Both the position numbers and the translations under genes were made by a program. The notes under the pieces were generated by a model. It searched no databases. It was not told where the DNA came from and worked only from the letters and a program-made list of their open reading frames with translations. Shown here in pieces: positions 52,119 through 62,081 of a DNA stretch of 64,000 bases; positions within the stretch are counted from its first letter, which is position 1; each line of letters begins with the position of its first letter. The stretch is taken from NCBI RefSeq assembly GCF_947504135.1, contig NZ_CANNGG010000002.1, positions 372,001-436,000 of the forward strand, given 5' to 3'. This stretch comes from an uncultured Tenacibaculum sp. (GTDB lineage: Bacteria; Bacteroidota; Bacteroidia; Flavobacteriales; Flavobacteriaceae).

Positions 52119-52589
52119 ATGTCAACTACAATTTTAGGATTAGATAAACAAAAAACTGAAAACTTAGTAAATGAGTTAAATACATTGCTAGCAAATTTTC
52201 AAGTGTATTATCAAAATGCAAGAGGATTACACTGGAATATTAAAGGGAAAAACTTTTTTGAGTTGCATATGAAGTTTGAAGAGTTTTATACCGATGCACA
52301 AGAAAAAGTAGATTTAATAGCAGAGCGTATCTTAACATTGCAAGGAACACCTTTACATACTTTTGAAGATTATACTAGTGTATCAAAAGTGCCAGTAGGA
52401 AAAAATATTTCTAATGATGTTGAAGCAGTAAAATTAATTATTGATTCGTTATCAGAACTATTAAAAATAGAACGTTTAATTCTTGATTTGTCTGATGAAG
52501 CAGAAGATGAAGGAACAAACTCAATGATGAGCGACTTTATTGCAGAACAAGAAAAAACATTGTGGATGATGAATGCTTGGTTAGGCTAA
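52119..52589 (+). CDS. dps: Dps, DNA-binding ferritin-like protein
   Basis: Dodecameric ferritin-like protein that oxidises and stores iron using hydrogen peroxide and protects DNA. 156 residues, four-helix bundle. Ferroxidase residues in NARGLHWNIKGKNFFELHMKFEEFYTDAQEKVDLIAERIL. Divergent from oxyR, so probably peroxide-induced. Converges with the TauE/SafE gene with only 8 nt between stops; no hairpin was seen there. Confidence 0.95.
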   Translation: MSTTILGLDKQKTENLVNELNTLLANFQVYYQNARGLHWNIKGKNFFELHMKFEEFYTDAQEKVDLIAERILTLQGTPLHTFEDYTSVSKVPVGKNISNDVEAVKLIIDSLSELLKIERLILDLSDEAEDEGTNSMMSDFIAEQEKTLWMMNAWLG

Positions 52590-52597
52590 AATTAGCG

Positions 52598-53374
52598 TTA
52601 CACAAGTAAATACTTCCATAAAATACGAATACTCACAAAGGCAATCAAAATAGCGGTTGCCTTTTTTAGTTGTGTAGGGGTAAAAAACTGGTTACTCATT
52701 CTGCTACCAATTTGACCTCCAATAAAAACTGTGATTAATAAAATAGAAGTAAGTTTCCAGTCGATAGAAAACTCAGGGTTTGTGTACTGTCCTACTAAAC
52801 CAGAAATTGAATTTACTAAAATGAAAAAACTTGCTGTAGCTGCTATTTTTTTAGGAGTGTCCCAATTGGTTAAATGAAGTAGCGGAGCTAAGAAAATACC
52901 ACCACCAATACCTACCATTCCAGAGATAAAACCAATAACTCCGCCATAACCAGCATTTTTTGCAAGGTTTAAGTCGTTGGTGTTATTAGTAACTACTTTG
53001 TTAGAAATCCACATAGTAATAGCAGCAAAAAGTAATGTAAAACCTAAGAGAATAAAGAAAAACGTCTGACTTATTCGCAGATATCCCCCTAAAAAAGCTA
53101 AAGGAATACTAAATAAAGTAAGCGGAATAACCTTTTTCCAGTTGTATTGCTTTTGTTGTATGTATAGTAAAACATTTCCTGTAACGACCATAACATTACA
53201 TAGTAAAGCAGTAGCTCTTATTTGTGTAAAAAGTAATCCTGTAAGCGCTAAAACAGCTAAATAACTTGAGCCTCCACCAAAACCAACGGAAGAGTATAGA
53301 ACAGCTATAATAAAAAAAAGTAAGATTATGTACCAATTAGTACTTAAAACATCTAAAAAAAGCGTGATTACCAT
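52598..53374 (-). CDS. TauE/SafE family sulfite/anion permease
   Basis: Membrane permease (258 residues, about eight helices) of the TSUP family. Duplicated motif: IAVLYSSVGFGGGSSYLAVLALTG in the first half and GFISGMVGIGGGIFLAPLLHL in the second, the latter with the GxGGGxxxxP signature. Exports or imports sulfite, taurine or related organosulfonates in characterised members; substrate unknown here. I choose the ATG at 53374; an in-frame TTG nine bases earlier ends a TACATTTG promoter element, and the transcript would be leaderless. Confidence 0.85.
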   Translation of the reverse strand: MVITLFLDVLSTNWYIILLFFIIAVLYSSVGFGGGSSYLAVLALTGLLFTQIRATALLCNVMVVTGNVLLYIQQKQYNWKKVIPLTLFSIPLAFLGGYLRISQTFFFILLGFTLLFAAITMWISNKVVTNNTNDLNLAKNAGYGGVIGFISGMVGIGGGIFLAPLLHLTNWDTPKKIAATASFFILVNSISGLVGQYTNPEFSIDWKLTSILLITVFIGGQIGSRMSNQFFTPTQLKKATAILIAFVSIRILWKYLLV

Positions 53375-53421
53375 AGTAAACAAATGTAATGATAAAAGCT
53401 TTTTGAAAAAGAATAGAAGAC

Positions 53422-54342
53422 TTATCCTTTTATAAAAGACTTTTTAAACTGTTGAGGAGTAATCATTTCCATTTTTTTAAACTGTCTGTTAAAATAGCTG
53501 ATATTATTAAACCCTGATTTATAGGCTACTTCAGAGATTCGTAGGTTTTTAGACTGCTTTATAAGTTTTTTTGAAAATTTAATTTTTTCAGAATTGATAT
53601 AGTCTATAGGAGAAATACCTAAGGTGTTTTTAAATTTTTTATGAAAATGAGAGGTACTCATACAAGCTTTTTCAGCTAAAAGCTCAACGGTAATATCTTT
53701 ATTTGTGAGGTTGTTTTTTATAAACTTAATAACCATACCAATGCGGGTGTCTGTAAGCGTGCCAGAAGGATCGTTTAAGATAAAAGCTTTAGCCTTCGTT
53801 TGTAATAATCTAACAATCAATTCCTGTATCATAAGATCAAGAAGAATGTCTTTGGATTTGTTTTGATCGGTAAACGTATGTACTAAACGTCCAACTAAAT
53901 GATTAATATCCGTATTGTGTACTAGGTGAGAGGAAGTTTCATTTAGCTTCCAATTATTGTTTTCACGTTCAATAGCTACGTTATGGTTGAATTTTTCAAC
54001 GATTTCTTCTATTTTATGTGAATCGATACCTAGTGCTAAACATTGAGTAGGATTATTTTTTTCAGCCAAGGGGAAATCTATAATCATTTCTTTATCAGTT
54101 GGCATTACCACAGACTCTCCCGGAAAAAAATCAAAAGGTTCCATACCTTCTAAATGTATTACTTTTTTTCCAGTGAGCATACTTGCAATCACAGGAAAAT
54201 CAAAAGTCAAAGAAACCTGTTCAGCACTTTTATGAGTCTCAAAAATATTCAACTCAGCATATTCAGCATTATACGTAGTTCTGTTCTCTATTAAAGTAGT
54301 AAGTTTTCTACTTTCTTTATGTCGACTTAATAAATAGTTCAT
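53422..54342 (-). CDS. AraC-family regulator
   Basis: 306 residues: AraC_N domain (about 15-170, type PF06719) and the C-terminal double helix-turn-helix (about 205-300, DITVELLAEKACMSTSHFHKKFKNTLGISPIDYINSEKIKFSKKL then ISEVAYKSGFNNISYFNRQFKKMEMITPQQFKKSF). Divergent from the aldehyde dehydrogenase-DUF779-acs genes, across about 200 nt containing a near-perfect palindrome, so it most likely controls that aldehyde/acetate module. ATG at 54342 is preferred over an upstream TTG. Confidence 0.9.
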   Translation of the reverse strand: MNYLLSRHKESRKLTTLIENRTTYNAEYAELNIFETHKSAEQVSLTFDFPVIASMLTGKKVIHLEGMEPFDFFPGESVVMPTDKEMIIDFPLAEKNNPTQCLALGIDSHKIEEIVEKFNHNVAIERENNNWKLNETSSHLVHNTDINHLVGRLVHTFTDQNKSKDILLDLMIQELIVRLLQTKAKAFILNDPSGTLTDTRIGMVIKFIKNNLTNKDITVELLAEKACMSTSHFHKKFKNTLGISPIDYINSEKIKFSKKLIKQSKNLRISEVAYKSGFNNISYFNRQFKKMEMITPQQFKKSFIKG

Positions 54343-54408
54343 AATCAATAGTACAAAAATCTATTTATCCTTTTTTTGAGATAATAGATATGTGTTACAA
54401 TTTAATAA

Positions 54409-54432
54409 ATATGTTCAATATATTGACTATAT
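54409..54432. promoter_or_regulatory. 24-nt near-palindrome, candidate AraC operator
   Basis: Two 12-nt arms, ATATGTTCAATA and TATTGACTATAT, with the inner 12 nt (TCAATATATTGA) perfect and two mismatches outside. Centred 123 nt before the aldehyde dehydrogenase ATG and 78 nt before the araC-type start. Confidence 0.5.
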
Positions 54433-54543
54433 GATATTTTAATTTTACAAAAATTACGAAATACTCATTTTTAACACAGGTTGATTATAGAAGTGTTATT
54501 TCGGGATAGTTAATTTAATTAAAGAACAAAAATACAAAGTTTT

Positions 54544-56043
54544 ATGAGTTACACGAAACCAAAATTTAAAGACACGTATGCAAATTTTATCAATGGGAAG
54601 TTTGTGTCTCCCTTAGGTGGAGAATATTTTGAAAACAAATCTCCAGTTGATAATAGCATCATAGCAAAATATCCAAGATCACAAAAAGAAGATATAGAAC
54701 TAGCTTTAGATGCAGCCAATGCAGCGAAGGAAAGTTGGGGAAACACTTCAGCAGCAGAACGAGCTTCATTGCTAAATAAAGTAGCAGATATAATTGAAGC
54801 AAATTTAGAAGAGTTTGCATTAGTAGAAACCTGTGATAATGGAAAGCCAATACGAGAAACATTAAATGCAGATGTTCCTTTAGCGGTAGATCATTGGCGC
54901 TATTTTGCTGCTGCTATTAGAGCAGAAGAAGGAAGTGCAACAGAGCTTGATCAAAACACCTTATCAATGAACATTAAAGAACCTTTGGGGGTTGTGGGGC
55001 AAATTATTCCTTGGAACTTTCCTCTTTTAATGTTATCGTGGAAGTTGCCACCAGCATTGGCTACAGGTAACTGTGTAATATTAAAACCAGCAGAACAAAC
55101 TCCGTCATCAGCAACATTGTTAATGGAAAAAATAGCCGATGTTTTTCCTCCAGGAGTTATTAATATAGTTCATGGTTTTGGTCCAGAAGCAGGAAAACCA
55201 TTGGCATCAAGCCCAAGAATAGATAAAGTAGCATTTACAGGAGAAACTACTACAGGACAGTTAATAATGCAGTATGCTTCTAAAAACTTAAATCCAGTTA
55301 CGATGGAGTTAGGAGGTAAGTCTCCAAATATCTTCTTTAATAGTGTAATGGATGAAGATGATGCTTTTTTAGATAAAGCAATTGAAGGAGCGGTGTTATT
55401 TGCTTTTAATCAAGGAGAAGTTTGTACCTGTCCTTCACGTATTTTAGTACAAGAAGACATCTATAATAAGTTTATGGAGCGAGTGGTGGCAAGAACAGAA
55501 GCAATAGTACAAAAAAGTCCGTATGATGTAAACACAATGGTAGGAGCACAAGCATCAAATGATCAATATGAAAAAATTCAAGCGTATATTAAAATAGGAA
55601 AAGAAGAAGGAGCGAAAGTGCTATGTGGAGGAGAAGTTAATACACTAGAAGGAGAGTTAGCAAATGGATTTTATATTAAACCAACTATTTTAGAAGGACA
55701 CAATAAGATGCGCGTATTTCAAGAGGAAATTTTTGGGCCTGTTGTGTGTGTTACAAAGTTTAAAGACGAAGCTGAAGCGTTAGAAATAGCAAATGATACG
55801 ATGTACGGATTAGGAGCAGGAGTGTGGACACGAGATGCGCATCAATTGTATCAAATTCCAAGAGCTATTAAAGCAGGAAGAGTTTGGGTAAATTGTTACC
55901 ATGCTTATCCAGCGCATGCACCATTTGGAGGATATAAAAAATCAGGATTTGGTAGAGAAACCCACTTAATGATGATGGATCACTATCGTCAAACTAAGAA
56001 CATGTTGATATCGTATGATAAAAACAAGTTAGGGTTCTTTTAG
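54544..56043 (+). CDS. Aldehyde dehydrogenase (acetaldehyde type)
   Basis: NAD(P)-dependent oxidation of an aldehyde, probably acetaldehyde, to the acid. 499 residues. Catalytic E255 in [11 protein letters not shown] and C294 in [12 protein letters not shown], and cofactor motif [12 protein letters not shown]. Closest family members are ExaC/AldB enzymes that sit in operons with a DUF779 gene, as here. Divergent AraC regulator in front; acs downstream can convert the product to acetyl-CoA. A hairpin after the stop may reduce read-through. Confidence 0.93.
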   Translation: MSYTKPKFKDTYANFINGKFVSPLGGEYFENKSPVDNSIIAKYPRSQKEDIELALDAANAAKESWGNTSAAERASLLNKVADIIEANLEEFALVETCDNGKPIRETLNADVPLAVDHWRYFAAAIRAEEGSATELDQNTLSMNIKEPLGVVGQIIPWNFPLLMLSWKLPPALATGNCVILKPAEQTPSSATLLMEKIADVFPPGVINIVHGFGPEAGKPLASSPRIDKVAFTGETTTGQLIMQYASKNLNPVTMELGGKSPNIFFNSVMDEDDAFLDKAIEGAVLFAFNQGEVCTCPSRILVQEDIYNKFMERVVARTEAIVQKSPYDVNTMVGAQASNDQYEKIQAYIKIGKEEGAKVLCGGEVNTLEGELANGFYIKPTILEGHNKMRVFQEEIFGPVVCVTKFKDEAEALEIANDTMYGLGAGVWTRDAHQLYQIPRAIKAGRVWVNCYHAYPAHAPFGGYKKSGFGRETHLMMMDHYRQTKNMLISYDKNKLGFF

Positions 56044-56049
56044 TTGTTT

Positions 56050-56083
56050 GAAAATACTGAGCTTTTAAAGCTCAGTATTTTAT
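56050..56083 (+). terminator. Hairpin between aldehyde dehydrogenase and DUF779 genes
   Basis: AAAATACTGAGCTT / AAGCTCAGTATTTT perfect stem, only 17 nt before the DUF779 start. Read-through is probably partial. Confidence 0.75.
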
Positions 56084-56099
56084 AATTAAAAAATGTAAT

Positions 56100-56441
56100 A
56101 TGCAAAGAGTAGCAATAACAGATGCAGCAAAAGAAATAGTTGAAAAACTAAAAAAGCAACATGGCGAATTAATTTTTCATCAAAGTGGAGGGTGTTGTGA
56201 TGGATCATCACCAATGATTTTTCCTAAAGATGAAATGTATTTAGATGAAAGTGATATTCTGTTAGGTGTGTTAGATGAAGTCCCCTTTTATATGAATAAA
56301 GATCAATATGAATACTGGAAGCATACGCACTTAACAATTGATGTAACTGAAGGAAGAGGAGCAAGTTTTTCATTAGAAATTCCTTTAGGAGTTCGTTTTA
56401 TTATACATTCACGTTTATTGCAACAAGAAGATGAAAGTTAG
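56100..56441 (+). CDS. DUF779 domain protein
   Basis: 113 residues, the usual length of DUF779. Conserved motif HQSGGCCDGSSPMIFPKDE (24-42) with vicinal cysteines that could bind metal or serve redox, and a C-terminal TEGRGASFSLEIPLGVRFIIHSRL. The family nearly always accompanies an aldehyde dehydrogenase gene. No enzymatic role is established. A non-coding gap of 93 nt leads to acs. Confidence 0.9.
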   Translation: MQRVAITDAAKEIVEKLKKQHGELIFHQSGGCCDGSSPMIFPKDEMYLDESDILLGVLDEVPFYMNKDQYEYWKHTHLTIDVTEGRGASFSLEIPLGVRFIIHSRLLQQEDES

Positions 56442-56534
56442 TATATGTTTTAAGAAGAAGGAATTAATAAGTTGATAAACAATTAAAAATGATTTATTTT
56501 AGTGGCTTAAGCTAAAATAAAAAGGTGTATAAGA

Positions 56535-58442
56535 ATGAGTAACTATCACGTAAAAACATTAGAAGAATATTTTCAATTATATAGAAAGTCAGTAAGAAAT
56601 CCAGAATTATTTTGGGAAGAAATAGCAGAAGAGCACTTCGTTTGGAGGAAAAAATGGGATAAAGTTGTAGAGTACGATTTTTCAAAACCAGAGTTTAAAT
56701 GGTTTGAAGGAGCAAAATTAAATATTACAGAAAACTGTATAGATCGTCACATACATATTAGAGGAGATAAAACAGCTATTTTATTTGAACCTAATAATCC
56801 AGATGAAGAAGCAGAACACATTTCTTACAAGGAATTACACAAACGCGTATGTAAGTTTGCTAATGTGTTAAAAGAACAAGGAATTAAAAAAGGAGATAGA
56901 GTTTGTATTTATTTACCGATGATTCCTGAGTTAGCAATTTCTATTTTAGCTTGTGCTCGAATAGGAGCAGTACATTCTGTAGTATTTGCAGGATTCTCAT
57001 CAACAGCGTTAGCTACCAGAATTAATGATTGCGAAGCAAAAATGGTGATTACTTCCGATGGTTCATACAGAGGAGCGAAAACAATCGATTTAAAAAGTAT
57101 TGTAGATGAAGCTTTAGAGAGTTGTCCATCCATAGAAACAGTATTAGTAGCAAAACGAATTCATTCTGATATAGAATTAAAAGAAGGTCGTGATAAATGG
57201 TTAGCGCCTTTGTTAGAAGAAGCTTATCAAGACTGTGTTCCTGAAATTATGGATGCTGAAGATCCATTATTTATTTTGTATACCTCTGGTTCAACAGGAA
57301 GCCCTAAAGGAATGTTACATACCACAGCAGGGTACATGGTGTACACAGCATATACGTTTAAAAATGTATTCAACTATAAAGAAAATGATGTGTATTGGTG
57401 TACGGCAGATATTGGTTGGATTACAGGGCATAGTTACATTGTTTACGGTCCGTTAGCCAATGGCGCTACAACTGTAATGTTTGAAGGGGTGCCTAGTTAT
57501 CCTGATTTTGGTCGTTTTTGGGAAGTTATTGAAAAGCATAAAATAACTCAGTTTTATACAGCACCTACAGCCATTAGAGCTTTAGCAAAAGAGAACTTAG
57601 ATTTTGTAGATAGTCACGATTTATCGTCGTTAAAAGTATTAGGTACGGTAGGAGAACCAATTAATGAAGAAGCGTGGCATTGGTATAATGATAACGTAGG
57701 AAAAAAGAAAAATCCAATTGTAGATACTTGGTGGCAAACGGAAACAGGAGGAATCATGATTTCACCGTTGCCATATTTAACACCAACCAAACCAACGTAT
57801 GCAACATTACCACTTCCCGGAATTCAATTAGCGTTAATTGATGAAAAGGGAAAAGAGATTAAAGGAAATCAGGTAGATGGTCGTTTGTGTGTAAAATATC
57901 CTTGGCCTTCTATGGCAAGATCAATTTGGGGAAATCATCAACGTTATAAAGAAACTTATTTCTCTGCGTATGATAATATGTATTTTACTGGGGATGGAGC
58001 ACTACGTGACGAAGTTGGGTATTATAGAATTACAGGTCGTGTAGATGATGTAATTATTGTTTCTGGTCATAATTTAGGAACTGCACCTATTGAAGATTCT
58101 GTAAATGAGCATCCAGCAGTAGCAGAAAGTGCTATTGTAGGTTTCCCTCACGATGTTAAAGGAAATGCGTTGTACGGTTATGTGATTTTAAAAGAAACAG
58201 GAGAAGAAAGAAATCAAGACAATCTTCGAAAGGAAATAAATCAAATAATAACCGAACATATTGGTCCGATAGCAAAATTAGATAAAATTCAATTTGTTGA
58301 AGGATTACCTAAAACACGTTCAGGAAAAATTATGAGACGTATTTTACGTAAAATAGCACATAATGAATTGAGTAACTTAGGAGATGTTTCAACATTATTA
58401 AATCCAGAAGTTGTAGAAAACATCATAAAAGAAAGACTTTAG
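56535..58442 (+). CDS. acs: Acetyl-CoA synthetase (acetate-CoA ligase)
   Basis: Activates acetate with ATP and CoA. 635 residues. ATP-binding P-loop YTSGSTGSPKGML, aryl/acyl site WWQTETGGIMISPLP, and the C-terminal lysine K598 in PKTRSGKIMRRILRK, the site that protein acetyltransferases modify in other bacteria. Together with the aldehyde dehydrogenase it forms acetaldehyde to acetate to acetyl-CoA. Complete. Confidence 0.96.
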   Translation: MSNYHVKTLEEYFQLYRKSVRNPELFWEEIAEEHFVWRKKWDKVVEYDFSKPEFKWFEGAKLNITENCIDRHIHIRGDKTAILFEPNNPDEEAEHISYKELHKRVCKFANVLKEQGIKKGDRVCIYLPMIPELAISILACARIGAVHSVVFAGFSSTALATRINDCEAKMVITSDGSYRGAKTIDLKSIVDEALESCPSIETVLVAKRIHSDIELKEGRDKWLAPLLEEAYQDCVPEIMDAEDPLFILYTSGSTGSPKGMLHTTAGYMVYTAYTFKNVFNYKENDVYWCTADIGWITGHSYIVYGPLANGATTVMFEGVPSYPDFGRFWEVIEKHKITQFYTAPTAIRALAKENLDFVDSHDLSSLKVLGTVGEPINEEAWHWYNDNVGKKKNPIVDTWWQTETGGIMISPLPYLTPTKPTYATLPLPGIQLALIDEKGKEIKGNQVDGRLCVKYPWPSMARSIWGNHQRYKETYFSAYDNMYFTGDGALRDEVGYYRITGRVDDVIIVSGHNLGTAPIEDSVNEHPAVAESAIVGFPHDVKGNALYGYVILKETGEERNQDNLRKEINQIITEHIGPIAKLDKIQFVEGLPKTRSGKIMRRILRKIAHNELSNLGDVSTLLNPEVVENIIKERL

Positions 58443-58653
58443 TTATAGAAAATAAATACTGTATTAAAAATTGTAAAACTAACATATTTGTTAATGTGTT
58501 GGTTTTCTTTTATTTAAGTGTTTATAAGGGGGATCAGTTAAAGATTTATTAAAGCAGTTAACGTTTTGTTGAGGTAGATTTAAACTGGAGCTAAAATATT
58601 CTTAAAGTTAGTGTTGTTGATTTGCGCCTATAAAAACTAAATAAAATTTAACA

Positions 58654-60123
58654 ATGAAAAATTTATTGAAATTAGGATTTTTAGGTGTTTGTACAGCAGT
58701 TACATTAACATCTTGTGATTCTGAAAGTGGGTCTAATACACCAGGAAGCGGAGAGTCAGTTGAGTTAAAAGCACACTCTAAAACCCCTAATTTTTTAAAA
58801 TTAGAGTCTGAGTTTTCAGGAGTAAAAATTTACCCTTTATTATCTTCAGAAGATAAATTAGAAGAAACTCCAAATTTTGTATATGGTTCTATGGCAGATG
58901 GTGCTGGATTAATGAAGAATTCAGACGGAACATTTACATTAATCAACAATATTGAAGCGGATTACTCAATCGCTCGCATCAAATTAGATAAAACATTTAA
59001 GCCAGTTCATGGTGAATATATTTTAAATGCAAACGCAACAGCAAGTACAGCTCAATGTTCAGGTTCTTTAGTAACTATGGAAGAGCATGGTTTCGGACCA
59101 TTATACTTATCAGGAGGTGAATGGGGGGGAGCATCTAAAGGTGTTTTCGCAACTGATCCTTTCAAAGAAGCTTCAGCAGCAGGTACTCCAAATATGTTAA
59201 CTGCAATGGGACAATGGTCTACAGAAAATGCAGTAGTAATTGGTAAAGATGCTTATGCAGATAAAACAGTTTTATTTATTGGTGATGATCACTCTGATAA
59301 TGAAGTTCCTTCAGGTCAATTAGGAATGTATGTTGGTGAAAGAGGAGACTTAAACGGAGGTAAATTATACGGATTAAAAGTTACTGACGAAGGAGTTACT
59401 TACGAAATGGATATGGCTGAAGGTCAAACTTACAACGCTACTTTTGTTGAGTTAACTGAAAAGAACATAGATTTATTAGATGCTGAAGCAAAAGAAAAAG
59501 GAGTAATGGGATTCTCCCGTTTAGAAGATATCGACTGGAGAAGAGGTTCTGCTAAGAACAACCGTGAAATCTATTTTTGTGTTACAGGTCGTAAAAAAGA
59601 TGGTTTAATGGGAAAAGGAACTATTTACGGACGTGTGTATAAAGTAGAATTAAATGAAAATGATCCTACTGGAGCTGCTAAAATTACTTGTGTGTTAGAT
59701 GGTGATAAATTAGACGGTAAAGCGAAAGATTTCCATAGTCCAGATAACATTGTAGTTACCGATAACTATGCGTATATTCAAGAAGATCCTAACGGATATT
59801 TTGATGGAGATAAAAACCACGCTGCAAGTTTATATCAATATAACTTAAACACAGGTGAGGTTAAAAAAGTATTAGAATGTGATCAAGTAGCTGCTACGGC
59901 TGCAGGTTACGGAGCTTCTTATCAAGAAAGTGCTTGGGAAATTACAGGTATGATCGACATTTCTGAAACGATCGGAGTAAACGATACATTCTTATTAATT
60001 ACTCAAAACCACGGATGGGTTCCTGCTGATGGTGGTGCGTTTACAGATGCTTTAGCAAACGATGCAGCTGAAACTGAAAAAGAAGGAAGTCAATTATATA
60101 TTGTTCAAGGATTAAACAGATAA
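58654..60123 (+). CDS. PhoX-like lipoprotein (DUF839)
   Basis: 489 residues. Lipoprotein signal with LTSC (Cys21), then a Gly/Ser-rich spacer and a beta-propeller-like domain of the PhoX/DUF839 family. Family motifs include MGFSRLEDIDWRRG and FHSPDNIVV, near Ca/Fe-binding regions in PhoX. Length is shorter than classical PhoX phosphatases, so alkaline phosphatase activity is a family-based inference. It overlaps the next gene by one base (TAATG), so the two products are made together at the outer membrane or periplasm. Confidence 0.82.
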   Translation: MKNLLKLGFLGVCTAVTLTSCDSESGSNTPGSGESVELKAHSKTPNFLKLESEFSGVKIYPLLSSEDKLEETPNFVYGSMADGAGLMKNSDGTFTLINNIEADYSIARIKLDKTFKPVHGEYILNANATASTAQCSGSLVTMEEHGFGPLYLSGGEWGGASKGVFATDPFKEASAAGTPNMLTAMGQWSTENAVVIGKDAYADKTVLFIGDDHSDNEVPSGQLGMYVGERGDLNGGKLYGLKVTDEGVTYEMDMAEGQTYNATFVELTEKNIDLLDAEAKEKGVMGFSRLEDIDWRRGSAKNNREIYFCVTGRKKDGLMGKGTIYGRVYKVELNENDPTGAAKITCVLDGDKLDGKAKDFHSPDNIVVTDNYAYIQEDPNGYFDGDKNHAASLYQYNLNTGEVKKVLECDQVAATAAGYGASYQESAWEITGMIDISETIGVNDTFLLITQNHGWVPADGGAFTDALANDAAETEKEGSQLYIVQGLNR

Positions 60124-61916
60124 TGACAAACAGTTTTCAAAAAATAAAAAAGGCACATGTTATCATGTGTCTTTTTCTAGTATCTGTAGTTGGTTGTAAA
60201 CAAGAAAAAACAGCTAGATACGCGAAGGTTGATAATCAAGCTTTGGTGTTGAAAATTCAAGAGTATTACACACAACACCTCGATAGTTGTATTGTGTTGT
60301 TAGAAGAATTAAATACTGTTGAAACGGTTTCAGAAAAGCTAAAAAAATATAAGTCAGCAAGGAGAGAATTCAAGTTAATTGAACCTATTTTGGCTTTTGC
60401 AGACAAAGAAAATTACAAGAGTTTAAACGCTCCTAATATTTTAAAGATTGATGAAGAAGATGCTACGGATATTAAAATAAGAAATCCTTTCGGATTTCAA
60501 GTTATTGAAGAATTATTACACGAAGATGAGGTAGATGCTGCTGAAGTGAATAGCATTGTAAAAACTACAGTAAACAGACTTAAATTAATAGCAGGAAACA
60601 ACACGCTGTATTTAAAAAAATACCATGCGTTGTGGTTGCTACGCGATCAAATTGCACGAATAGCTTTGGTAGGAATTACAGGTTTTGATTCGCCTGTGTT
60701 AGAGCAGTCGTTAACTGAGGCTAAAACAAATTATGAAACCATACTTTTCATTATAAATACCTATAAAAAAGAATTTTCAAATGAAAATTTATATACTGAT
60801 TGGTTGAATGAAATAAAAGCAACTCAAAAAGTATTAGAAGAAGGAGAATTTGCTACGTTCAATCGTTTCGGTTTTATTCAATATCATGCACATAGGCAAT
60901 TAGAATTATTAGCAAATACTTCGGAAGACTGGAAAGTAGAGTTTCCGTTAACTTTGGCGTTCAACAACAACATCACTTCATTGTTTTCAAAAGAAACATT
61001 TAATATGGATTTCTTTAACGATTACCATCAGTTAGAAAATACAATGTCAGATGAAAAAATAGCGTTGGGGAAGAAGCTGTTCAACGATAAAAGTTTGTCT
61101 AAAGACGGAGTAATGAGCTGTGCTACTTGTCACATAAAAGACAAAGCATTTACTGACGGATTAGCGACGTTTCCGAAGCAGTTAAGAAATACTCCAACAG
61201 TATCGTATGCAGTCTATCAACAAACTTTTTTCCATGATGGAAGAGCGGGGAGTTTAGAAGGTCAGATTGTGGGTGTTGTTGAAAACGAAAACGAATTTCA
61301 TACGAACTTAAAAAATCTAACAGAAACGGTTGAAAAAGATAGTGCGTACACAAAATCGTTTACCGATTTATACGGGAAAGTAAGTGATTTTAACATCCGA
61401 AATGCGATGGCAAATTACATTAGAAGTTTAGGTGATTTTAGTTCTAAGTTTGATAAAAACATCAATAAAAAAGAAAACACGTTAACGACTTCTGAGGTTA
61501 ACGGATTTAACCTTTTTATGGGTAAAGCAAAATGTGCAACCTGTCATTTTCCACCAGTGTTTAACGGAACGGTTCCTCCTAACTTCACAGAAACAGAGGT
61601 GGAGTCTATCGGTGTTCCAAATTTAGCTGAAACGGAGTTGGATGGTGATTTAGGTGCATACAATGTATTTAAAACTGAAGAAAGAAAATTCTTTTTCAAA
61701 ACTACTACCGTTCGTAACATTTCAAAAACAGCTCCGTATATGCATAATGGAGTTTATGAAACATTAGAGCAAGTTGTTGATTTTTATAACAAAGGTGGAG
61801 GAGAAGGTTTAGGGTATCACGTTCCAAACCAAACCTTACCTACAGATGAATTGAATTTATCAGACAAAGAAATTCAAGACTTAATTGCTTTTATGGAAAG
61901 CTTAACGGACGAGTAA
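60123..61916 (+). CDS. Di-heme cytochrome c peroxidase-like lipoprotein with imelysin-like N-terminus
   Basis: 597 residues. Lipobox VVGC (Cys25). The N-terminal half (about 35-275) is helical and resembles imelysin-type domains (ARREFKLIEPILAFADKENY, then NPFGFQVIEELLHEDE). The C-terminal half is a MauG/CcpA-type peroxidase with two heme c sites: CATCH at 333-337 and CATCH at 471-475. The distal methionine motif APYMHNGVYETLEQVVDFYNKGGG is present. It is translationally coupled to the PhoX-like gene. Reduction of peroxide or oxidation of a protein partner are both possible. Confidence 0.88.
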   Translation: MTNSFQKIKKAHVIMCLFLVSVVGCKQEKTARYAKVDNQALVLKIQEYYTQHLDSCIVLLEELNTVETVSEKLKKYKSARREFKLIEPILAFADKENYKSLNAPNILKIDEEDATDIKIRNPFGFQVIEELLHEDEVDAAEVNSIVKTTVNRLKLIAGNNTLYLKKYHALWLLRDQIARIALVGITGFDSPVLEQSLTEAKTNYETILFIINTYKKEFSNENLYTDWLNEIKATQKVLEEGEFATFNRFGFIQYHAHRQLELLANTSEDWKVEFPLTLAFNNNITSLFSKETFNMDFFNDYHQLENTMSDEKIALGKKLFNDKSLSKDGVMSCATCHIKDKAFTDGLATFPKQLRNTPTVSYAVYQQTFFHDGRAGSLEGQIVGVVENENEFHTNLKNLTETVEKDSAYTKSFTDLYGKVSDFNIRNAMANYIRSLGDFSSKFDKNINKKENTLTTSEVNGFNLFMGKAKCATCHFPPVFNGTVPPNFTETEVESIGVPNLAETELDGDLGAYNVFKTEERKFFFKTTTVRNISKTAPYMHNGVYETLEQVVDFYNKGGGEGLGYHVPNQTLPTDELNLSDKEIQDLIAFMESLTDE

Positions 61917-61937
61917 AATCATTTAATTTTTATAGTT

Positions 61938-61978
61938 AACAAAAACGCTCAAAACACTAGTTTTAGAGCGTTTTTATT
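61938..61978 (+). terminator. Terminator after peroxidase gene
   Basis: AAAAACGCTC ... GAGCGTTTTT stem with inner AAAC / GTTT pairing and a T-rich tail. Confidence 0.8.
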
Positions 61979-62081
61979 TTTAAAAACAAAAGTAAAAAAA
62001 TGAAGATTTAGAAAAAACATACCATTTTTTGTTTTTAAAATCTATAAATTGACAGCTCAAACGAATCTAATCAAACAAAGC

